The notes beneath the pieces were generated by a model, which saw only the letters and a program-made list of their open reading frames with translations, searched no databases and had not been told where the DNA came from. Source: Argopecten irradians (lineage: Eukaryota > Mollusca > Bivalvia > Pectinida > Pectinidae). Taken from it: a stretch of DNA of 64,000 nucleotides. This document shows positions 57,201-64,000 of this stretch, piece after piece (within the stretch, counting starts at the first letter, position 1; each line of letters starts with the position of its first letter). The stretch covers positions 20,345,544 to 20,409,543 of the forward strand of contig NC_091144.1 of NCBI RefSeq assembly GCF_041381155.1, in the 5' to 3' direction. The position numbers and the translations under genes were made by a program.

Positions 57201-60200
57201 AGTGTGCGCCTTTAATGGTCTTGAATAAAGGTATGAGAGGAATGTGAGTAGGTATGTCAGGTGACTTGAGACAGACATGACCATTGGACAGTTTAAACTT
57301 ATGTTGCATGCTTTTAATCTTCTTCTAAATTTCTACCACTTCTATTCTGGCGCCTGAGCCAGATGCACCACACTTATTCCTGCAGAGTATATTCAGGATA
57401 ATTAAGAAGATCTGTAATTGTACCAGGTATCCACATTACGGGTTAAGAGGCAATAATCGCCCATTTTGGAAACCTCCGCACGATGTGTGGGTTTTTTTTA
57501 ACCAGAATAAAGAAAAAACAAAGGAAATGACGCTTGTGTGGTTCATGATGCTTAAACCCAATCGACCCCTGTAACATATTAGTAAAACTTTTATGATTGG
57601 ATGAAGATTCTGATATGTTAAATATTGATTGTTATTTGGAAAGTTCAACATGTTATATATTATGATTGGATGATATTCAACCTTTTTAATTATTGTGTAT
57701 GTACATATATTGGGTTTGAATTGTATGATTGGATAGGATCATGGTACTAAGTATGTTAGATATTGCATGTATGTATTCGGGTTAACGAGAATAAATGAGA
57801 TCTTGGTAGAGATTGCGCTAGACATGGATGTTTAATGGCAATGTTTAATTGTGAATGTATCGTATAGGATGGCTTGTGGATTTAGTAGAATAAAAGGATG
57901 AATTATAGTTACTTTGGTGTTGATTATAATCTTTCATGGCATCAAGTCACACCTGCGAACAGATTTTCAAACAAATTTATTGATGTGTACATCATACATA
58001 AGTTATACATTACAAGCAAGGGTCTGGGGGATATAATTGGTGTTGGGAGGAAGGTTTAGGTGAGGATGATGCACTTAGAAGTGATCGATTACTGGTAATC
58101 GTGTTGAAGAAGACTACACGGCTAGACTATATCCCAAATCATATACCAGGAACTTATACCTTGAATGTGATACACTGGGGATAAGGTAATAACCTCAGTG
58201 TATTACGTGACTGGAGAAATGACGTCACTAATCCTTTTCTATCAAGCTGGTTATGACGGCTTGGATGGAATGTAACGTGGAATAGTATGGACCTGTGATT
58301 GTTTATTATATAAAACAAACGACTGGGAATTTTATAGGTACAGATTAGAACCATTAAATTTCCCATACTCCCCACCCTTAGGTGTATCGTTATTCTAAGT
58401 ATTGTTTCTGAAAAGCTACACGGCTAGACTATATCCCAAAACAAGTAGCAGAAACTTATATCTGGAATGTGATACACTGGGGTTAAGGTAATGTCATATT
58501 TTTGCATAAACCATTCGTGTAATATAACCCAGGTCAGTTTTCATTGGTTGTGTCGGAAATGAAATCCTTTGTGACATCATGACAGTTAAAACATGGCTAT
58601 GATGTCATCTTTTGTTGTCCCCAGTTCTTTATTTAGACTATTGCTCAAGTACTTGTTCTGTCTGTAGATTAGGACACCTTTCACTGTACATTAGTTTACC
58701 TGTAGCTGTAGATTAGTTTCAGTTCCAGGTAAACTAATGTACAATGAAAGGTAGAGAGTGACACTACATGCAGCATTGTAAAATTGGACAGAGAAATAAC
58801 AAATAAATGTAATCAAATTCAACATGTATATGTGATAGAAAACTTCAAAAATACATATTGTTACATATTTTCTGTTTTATAAATTGATTCGTGGATATCG
58901 GCATAAATCCAATCACATCAACCACAATGCATGAAATTACTCCTTGTCTTGAAAATCAAGACTCTTTAGTATTTCGACAGCACAGGCATCCCTACAATGA
59001 TGTTTTAATTTAAAATAGAAATGTGTACTTTCCTTCTTTGATAATTGAATGAATGCTTTCGGTATATTTCCCAATAATTTCACTGTTAATTGCTTCATTT
59101 CTTGAATACATACATATAGCACATAAATCCACATTTCCAGAATTGAATAATTTCGGTATAATTCGTTATCCAAGAATCACACAAAGCCTAATGAACAAAT
59201 TTGAAATTTTAAGCTTTCTTTTCATCACTTTGCCGTTTTCACTGAATTTCAATGTAGTTTCCTTTAGAATCCACTAAATCTTGATGTTATGTTTTAGGAC
59301 CAATCATTTTCTTCATTTCATAACGTAGAGCGGTATATTCAAAATTAATTCGTTTCCATGGTAATCCTCCATATGTTGTGAATTTTCGACAAGTGATATC
59401 CAAGTGAATGGTCTGCCTCTGACGTAAAAAGCAGCTAAATTAACATATCACAAAATAAACTCTCTTATTGGAAATTTTATAATCATTTTAGATAGTTTGA
59501 CTTCGTAAAGATCTGATCTGCACTGTCTGCCATATTGCCTCTTGTACTGCTAGCGCTCCACTCAGAATGAAGAGAAATCAAACTCACAAAAAATTCTCTG
59601 GTAATAACATTGGTATGGAATTTCATGAAAAATTCACGCAATGCATGCACGACCAGAGTAGACATACATTATGTATTACAACAGTTACTGTGCTGACATG
59701 TTCAGTGTCAAAGATGGTTGAAGGCTTTACCTTTAGCTGTAGATTAGTTACACAATGTGTGCCATGTTTTAAGTAAGATAAACAATTCAAACTGTATATT
59801 AGTCAAGATAATGAACAATGCTTGGCCCTTTGGGCCTCGCATTGTCCATTATCTTGACTAATCTACAGTTTGAGGTGTTTCTCCTATACAAAAATCACGT
59901 GAAGAAATATTGCCTGTGTTGATATAGGTTATGCAATAAAATGTTAACTGTTATTAAGTATAATTATGGTATGCTCACCTGGATTCCGTTTTATCTGATG
60001 GTTTGTAGGAAGGTGTAGCAGGTACGTAACTATAACAACATGTCTTATATGAGTGAGAATTGTATCTGTATGTATATCCTGTCTTTATTGTACAACACCG
60101 ATCTGGACAGAACTTCGCGGAATAGTAACTATCGAAATAAGTATAAAACTGATGACGATCGTTAACCCCTATAGAATAACGTCCATAGACACTGTTAAAG

Positions 60201-60249
60201 TGAGTTTGATAGAAGAGCCCGACACATCGCTCGTAACCCGAACTCTGAC
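45125..60249 (-). CDS. M-C: CYYR1/Shisa-like membrane protein, 5' exon outside window
   Basis: Exons 59979-60249, 46397-46551 and 45125-45219 keep phases 1, 2, 1 and splice sites. The ectodomain has the cysteine pattern C, C, CC, CC (KFCPDRCC, then KTCC); the transmembrane exon reads RKGLMIGFAIGG; the tail ends TEVTIV. No signal-peptide exon like those of M-A and M-B was found between 60250 and 64000. Intron 1 there is homologous to M-B intron 1 (62840-62920 with about 40300-40370) and is enlarged by the GGGTACG element, so exon 1 probably lies right of the window. Intron 2 is 13.4 kb because of three transposons. Confidence 0.8.
46397..46551 (-). CDS. M-C exon 3, transmembrane segment
   Basis: 155 nt. 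Differs from M-A by several conservative changes (Cys to Phe in the helix start, WVERKR to WIERKR, Asn to His in the tail). Confidence 0.88.
46980..48277. other. intronic sequence, no gene seen
   Basis: The left end (GTGACGTCACTAATCC near 47005) is similar to about 58225, so the material between seems inserted. Contains a tandem pair of ~45-bp units (about 47837-47915, GGGACTGCCT) and a TATATA run at 47970. Probably flanking or internal parts of the retroelement that continues after 49799. Confidence 0.45.
48278..49799. mobile_element. 1.5-kb non-autonomous DNA element with 116-bp internal satellite
   Basis: Left end CAGTGGCGTAGGAAG, right end CTTCCTACGCCCCTG: inverted with one mismatch, and CAG...CTG ends like hAT elements. 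Six to seven internal units of 115-116 bp (TGCGAGCGCCC at 48706, 48822, 48938, 49053, 49169) with GTCCGGGGGTCTCCCCCGG in each, then long G and C homopolymers near the right end. Flanks share ATCAT only, so the target duplication is uncertain. No transposase. Confidence 0.75.
49950..50583 (+). pseudogene. gag-like remnant of a DIRS-like retroelement
   Basis: Frame with EQLILWNLDRLVKVARKYNH and, further on, a zinc knuckle CWFCESVDHLVKDC (C-x2-C-x4-H-x4-C) followed by a basic end. Stops and frame changes separate the parts. Confidence 0.55.
50977..51990 (+). pseudogene. DIRS-like reverse transcriptase remnant
   Basis: Blocks PLTIEPSKPRLCHDCRYINL, WTKDSPFKLETLRDV and CDEKSGYDHV resemble the first RT motifs of DIRS/Ngaro-type elements rather than Gypsy. 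The downstream LGYTLARLKC block is in another frame, and the catalytic DD box is not intact. No tyrosine recombinase was found. Family call is from memory of motif style only. Confidence 0.6.
52288..52392 (+). repeat. 105-bp flanking direct repeat, left copy
   Basis: TATTAGTAAAACTTTTATG to GATGATATTCAAC; the right copy is 57577-57681 with about two differences. They bracket the LTR element. Confidence 0.85.
52387..52846 (+). repeat. 5' LTR
   Basis: Ends in CCCCTGTAACA. The first bases read TTCAACAGGG where the 3' LTR has TGTAACAGGG, so the left terminus is altered or truncated. Two small indels and several substitutions separate it from the 3' LTR. Confidence 0.85.
52849..52863 (+). other. 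primer-binding site (tRNA-Lys type)
   Basis: TGGCGCCCAACGTGG two bases after the 5' LTR is complementary to the 3' end of a tRNA-Lys(CUU)-like acceptor ending in CCA. Confidence 0.7.
52864..54169 (+). other. leader of the LTR element
   Basis: About 1.3 kb of T-rich, apparently noncoding sequence before gag, with long poly-T runs and a TATATA run near 53530. No splice site or gene is evident. Confidence 0.5.
54170..55352 (+). pseudogene. gag of the LTR element (broken by two stops)
   Basis: Starts at an ATG followed by SEAEKLQQYFD. The capsid-like middle (QSLKGDAAGVARRLG; LLEKFYSATQREDEDVSSW) resembles the Gypsy/PNMA gag fold, and the C-terminal part carries a zinc knuckle CWRCGQIGHLKVGC. 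In-frame TAG codons at about 54238 and 54783 interrupt it; the frame is otherwise kept throughout, so the decay is recent. Confidence 0.75.
55400..56014 (+). pseudogene. aspartic protease region of the LTR element
   Basis: LLDTGSTVSTVS is the retropepsin active-site motif, and VPLLLGTNIL the usual C-terminal block. The 204-codon frame continues into the protease-RT spacer and then stops; no RT motif follows. The frame is open, but upstream gag is broken. Confidence 0.75.
56102..56980 (+). pseudogene. integrase C-terminal end and acidic tail of the LTR element
   Basis: ARERQKGNYDRRVRG and CGDRVLVTKLVHEGKHK are the region just after the integrase catalytic core in Gypsy elements. A stop and frame change lead into a 159-codon frame (56501-56980) with an acidic stretch and VPRKTRRERCRPSW, a typical pol tail. 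The core domain is missing. Confidence 0.75.
57086..57102 (+). other. polypurine tract
   Basis: TTTGAGGGGGAGTG directly before the 3' LTR, the plus-strand primer position. Confidence 0.75.
57103..57576 (+). repeat. 3' LTR
   Basis: TGTAACAGGG to CCCCTGTAACA, 474 bp, with AATAAAG near its right end. Confidence 0.85.
57577..57681 (+). repeat. 105-bp flanking direct repeat, right copy
   Basis: Directly abuts the 3' LTR; see the left copy at 52288-52392. Confidence 0.85.
58676..58752. repeat. hairpin, ~26-nt arms
   Basis: ACCTTTCACTGTACATTAGT and ACTAATGTACAATGAAAGGT are inverted with one mismatch, loop about 25 nt. Confidence 0.8.
59788..59872. repeat. hairpin, ~35-nt arms with GC loop
   Basis: CAAACTGTATATTAGTCAAG and CTTGACTAATCTACAGTTTG are inverted; the loop is GGCCCTTTGGGCC, itself palindromic. 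Confidence 0.85.
59979..60249 (-). CDS. M-C exon 2, six-cysteine Tyr-rich ectodomain
   Basis: 271 nt from TTTCAG to a GTGAGC donor. Same cysteine spacing as M-A; the loop between CC pairs differs. Confidence 0.85.
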
Positions 60250-60388
60250 CTGAAACAGAAAGAAAACACTCTACTACGATATGAACTTATATTGTGCTCT
60301 TGCTTATCATGGTTGAATATTTGTTTGAAAATATTGTTTTTTCATAACCATTTTCTCTTTTTGTAGAATAATTTTTGACGGGGTATAG

Positions 60389-62660
60389 TCAACCCGTACC
60401 CATTCCAACTCGTACCCACCAACCCGTACCCAAAATTGGCGAGGTCGTACCCAAAATATTTGGCGAGCTCGTACCCATGATTGGCTAACCCGTACCTATC
60501 AAGTTTCTGTGAAAGGCCCCCTGAGAGGATGATATTTTAATTAAGTCAACATATATATTTCGTTTTTCGATGTAACGATACAAAAACATTTGTTAGTACA
60601 ACACAGTTGAGTTGACGTCTACTGGCGTGCTCCCGTGGCTGTCCCTTTGATCAATCAGTCAGGTATAAATTGACAGGCACGCGAAGCGTATGGCTCCTCC
60701 CCCGTTAAATATCATTGGCTGACGTGCTCTCACCACACATGTCAGTCAATATATTACAGATGATTGACAAGGCGGCGTTCCTCATTGGTTTCTGAACCGA
60801 CCTGTGACCAAGTTATTTGGAATTTCTTTGACATGTTTGTATTTTGTATGATTTAATTTTTAAATCATGGTTCACATGAAAATCTACGACTATAATTTGT
60901 GTTAGACTAAAGATAGATACGGCATACAATATATGCTACTTCCAGGTACTGACGGCCGCGTTGTCTGAAAAGCTAGATACATGTACGAAAAAGAAATTTT
61001 CCGTTGTAATTCATAGAATAATTGGAGAAAGTTATCATTTTTATCTTTTTACTATTGTAATTCACACATATATACGTACAGGCATGTGCCCAGTTTCAAG
61101 TTCTATTTACAGTGCATGACCTGTGTCGGATAGTACCAAAGAATAAATGTTAATTTATTAAATGTTCTTAGAAGTTGAAATAATTTTCAATTTTATTCCT
61201 TATGCCATCTGTATCCAATTATTGTGATGTTGTGTGTCATTATTTGGTTTTGTATTGATGTACAGTAGCAGAATACACTTTATACCATCTTCATCGTCTT
61301 GTGCAGAGTTTGGTAGTATCGGAATGAATAATTAAAAACACAATTTAGGCTATACTGAGCCATATATTACGATATGTTTTTCATGCATTGACAAATTTTC
61401 TATTTCAGTATTGTAATTTTCTCTAAATGAGCCATTATCTCAATAGGAATACAATTTGTTCAAAGAAAATTTCAGTTTATTTCTGGTGATGGTATCATCT
61501 TACTGTTACAATCTTCCTCAAGAAATGCCACCACACCTTTCTTAGGTTTGGTACCAACGCAGTTCCTCTTTCGTGCAAGTTCATATGAAATCGATTGTGT
61601 TCTATTTTTGTTTGACTGTAGACGCGTCCTCGAAATCATAAGAGCGGGTGTAGAATACTTCAATAATCTGTATTTTTCAGTATTTAACCGGAAATCATTC
61701 TAGAAATCACTTGTTTTGACTTTTTTTTCGGTATGGAACAACAAACCATGATAACGACATATTTAGATATTTTATGGGAATATGAGCATACATTTTCTAA
61801 CGTAACTTACTTGTAGATTATGTACAGTAGAACGAATAATCATACCCTGCCTCCACTCTGTTCCCGGCAGGACGACGACCATCTGTCAGAAATCTTCCGT
61901 CCGTCGTTCAGAGCTACGTCATTTTTTTAATTAAACATTTAAGTAAAATGTTATTAACAGAATTTGATAGCACATCTTACTGGGACAGTATACCGTCATA
62001 CGTCATTTACAATGGAATTCTTTACCGTCACGCATTCAATTTTGTGTACATTTTATATTTTTTTTTGGTGTCTATATTGCATTTATTTATTTTAAACGTG
62101 CCTATATACGAACTGTGATAGCTAAAATATCCTAGAATTTAAAAAAAAAATACCAGATGCAGAGAAGGCTGGGGCAAAATGCGGGAAGGAAATCTTTGAT
62201 ATAGCTCTATTGAGAGAATGGTCCAAATACATTTGTAATCTTCAAATATGTTTGTGAAATCTTTCTCTTTTATTAATTTTTTATATGCATTTTAAGAAAA
62301 TTTGACCAATTGGTTTTTACTTCATAATTATTTTGAATAATAATAAGCTACGGGAAAATACACAAGAGGGGGGAAATGTAAAATTACCAATTAAAAATGG
62401 ATAAATCTTGGCTGGAATCTCTTGCGTACCGTTTTATGATCACTGACTAGAAGCATCTGATCGAACACAATATATTAAGTTTTATATAAATCACAAATAA
62501 ATACATGAAGTTTAACTTTTATGATGGGTACGAGTTCGCCAAATTCCATGGGTACGGGTTCGCCAAACTTGGGTACGGGTTCGCCATGCTTGGGTACGAG
62601 TTCGCCAAATGTGGGTACGAGTTTGTTTGGGTACGAGTTTGAATGGGTACGGGATCGCCA
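60389..62660. mobile_element. 2.27-kb foldback-like element with GGGTACG arrays at both ends
   Basis: The left end (60389-60500) repeats AACCCGTACCCA and GGCGAGCTCGTACCCA; the right end (62524-62660) repeats GGGTACGGGTTCGCCAAA-type units in inverted orientation, five or six per side. The interior has CCAAT motifs (about 60715 and 60785) and a 63-codon minus frame (61472-61663) that I do not recognise. It lies inside M-C intron 1. Confidence 0.7.
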
Positions 62661-64000
62661 TAATTCCACTTTAAGCCACAATTTGTAATATTACGGATAA
62701 ATTATATTCTTAGAAACTACTTAATGTTTGGGGGATTTTCTAAAAGGTAGTGTTACAAAATTTTGGAGTTTTGTAAGATTAAATAAAGGAATAAGACATA
62801 CAACAGAACAGACTTTGTTCATATACACTTTCATACTTGTACAATGCTAAACATTATTATTTTAATTAGCCATGGTAAGAGTTTCATCAAATCAGCCCAC
62901 TTTAAATGGAAGTTTTGCAGTCATATTTTTATCTTGATTTCTTGTGATTACTGACACTACCTCGACAGAGGCGTCTAATCTCTGTCCTGAACAAGGTAGG
63001 CCTGTACAGTAAAAACCATTATGCTCTAGTTGACAGGCACTGATGCCTCATAGTATTGTCTCCTGATTGGATTCTATCCTGTGATAATACCATGAGGCAA
63101 TAGTGGACTGTAAACGCCAAAATTTACATTTTTATATTTAGCGCCAAGTTTATCTGACGTCATAGCAGAATATACAAAAACGAGGCAAAGATGGAAGAAT
63201 TTGCAACAGCAACTTTCAAAGTGATTAAATTCACTGTACTAATCTTGGTGATCATACTCTAAATTGTGTAAGTTTAATAATAGCTGATAATCTCATTTGT
63301 AGGGTTATTTCGAGTTATGTCAAAATATGTAAATAAGATACTGTGGCTGGTTTTTTGTTCGCTACGCCGTGTTGTTTATATGCGGTCATGGCTGCGGCCA
63401 TGCTTGTGTTAATGTTTTGATTAAAAGTTTTTCTCGTGCCATTGTGCCACAGTTCGCGGACATATATTGACATTCTTCAACATATTAATGCAGTTCTTGT
63501 ATGTTTAAGATTATCTTGTATCAATTTCTATCATGATACATAAATAGGTTGTACATAAACTTTGAATCTATGTAATCAGTAATTTGCATTCCGGAATTTC
63601 CGTATACTGTATTTGAGTTGTTGTGCATTGTCGATTCAATAATTCATGTTTGTCTCGGTAAATGTTAAATATATACATTAATTCTAGCTAGTCATTACTA
63701 CCATAATTTTCCTGGTAGAGTTTGCTAGAACTTTGAAAACTTTTCTGACCAATTTTTCTCTCCAATGGAGACTACTCTTTATTTAGTGCAATATGGTACG
63801 AGTAATTTCCCTATAATTGTTCACAAGCAGTTTGATGGTGGAATTACCTATGTAAACAATGCATTTTTCCATATGTTGTACTTTGCTGAGTTTTTAAGTA
63901 GTTACTAATTGATACAATGCTGTTTACATAATTGATTATAATTTTACTGTAAATGAAAACATGTGTTTGCTAGATAGCAGAAAATTACTGTTATATTCAG
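62661..64000. other. M-C intron 1 continued
   Basis: GCCATGGTAAGAGTT...CAGCCCA (about 62870) matches M-B intron 1 near 40307. An imperfect inverted repeat with GATGCCTCATAGTATTGTC is at about 63049-63102. I find no signal-peptide exon to 64000. Confidence 0.5.

Larger units (their letters stand above)
52387..57576 (+). mobile_element. 5.2-kb LTR retrotransposon lacking RT, RNase H and integrase core
   Basis: Two LTRs of about 460-474 bp, a tRNA-Lys-type primer-binding site, gag, protease, then only the integrase C-terminal end, a polypurine tract and the 3' LTR. The whole RT-RNase H-integrase core is deleted between about 56014 and 56100. It has 105-bp direct repeats at its borders instead of the usual ~5 bp. 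It could have moved only with help from a complete relative. Stops in gag make it dead now. Confidence 0.85.
57682..59978. other. M-C intron 2, right part
   Basis: From about 58490 it is collinear with M-A 15950-16210 and M-B 39725-39975 apart from inserts. Contains two strong hairpins. A 45-bp phrase (GCTACACGGCTAGACTATAT) occurs twice (about 58114 and 58415). No exon supported. Confidence 0.5.

Noticed and set aside
61472..61663. host gene exon in the foldback element
   Set aside because: Short, no splice context or recognised domain; only noted as a point to check.

Overview
This window looks like genomic DNA of a marine invertebrate animal, most likely a bivalve mollusc (inference). It is AT-rich, its genes are split by introns with GT-AG splice sites, it has TATA-type promoters, and it is saturated with transposable elements. 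Several repeats resemble ones I know from bivalve genomes, such as the 'gtcattcatttga...agcccttcatcc' repeat and elements ending in CTGTGAAATCAT. There is no bacterial-style gene packing, no rRNA or tRNA gene and no CRISPR array.

The host content is a locally expanded cluster of two related families of small single-pass membrane proteins with a Tyr-rich, six-cysteine ectodomain, resembling the Shisa/CYYR1/WBP1-type (STMC6) adaptors. The M family lies on the minus strand. Genes M-A (16852 to 10526) and M-B (41238 to 32859) can be assembled completely, each from four exons: signal peptide, Cys/Tyr ectodomain, transmembrane segment and a tail ending in -TIV, a class I PDZ-type C-terminus. M-C (60249 to 45125) lacks only its first exon, probably beyond the right edge. 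Orphan copies of the last M exon lie at 1716-1808 (frameshifted) and 19004-19098 (intact), and bases 1-20 match the promoter of a further M gene to the left. The P family lies on the plus strand between the M genes. P1 (3142-7716) is a pseudogene with two nonsense codons. P2 (21334-28005) has intact transmembrane and PPxY-bearing proline-rich exons, but its ectodomain exon has been replaced by a ~100-bp tandem array. P3 (30333-30438) is a fragment of a proline-rich exon. Both families share intron phases 1-2-1 and a 155-nt transmembrane exon, so they are anciently duplicated relatives.

Layout: 1-1.7 kb, upstream region of an off-window M gene; 1.7-7.7 kb, orphan exon and P1, split by a 3.2-kb DNA transposon that itself carries a nested 1.2-kb element; 7.7-10.5 kb, repeats; 10.5-16.9 kb, M-A with a Ty3/Gypsy element in intron 2; 17-19 kb, upstream region with a ~59-bp VNTR and a MITE; 19-30.4 kb, orphan exon, P2 with a 4.6-kb intronic insertion, and P3; 32.9-41.2 kb, M-B, carrying the same Gypsy insertion in intron 2 as M-A; 41.3-45.1 kb, upstream region of M-B interrupted by a 1.9-kb TA-flanked element; 45.1-60.2 kb, M-C, whose intron 2 holds a 116-bp-satellite DNA element, a DIRS-like retroelement remnant and a 5.2-kb LTR element lacking reverse transcriptase; 60.4-62.7 kb, a foldback-like element with GGGTACG arrays at both ends; the remainder is intron-like sequence.

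The M and P proteins are predicted to enter the secretory pathway and sit in membranes with the cysteine domain outside the cytosol and a short adaptor-binding tail inside: a PDZ ligand in M, PPxY in P. No enzyme or pathway gene of the host is visible. The rest of the window records repeated segmental duplication, exon shuffling and transposon insertion.
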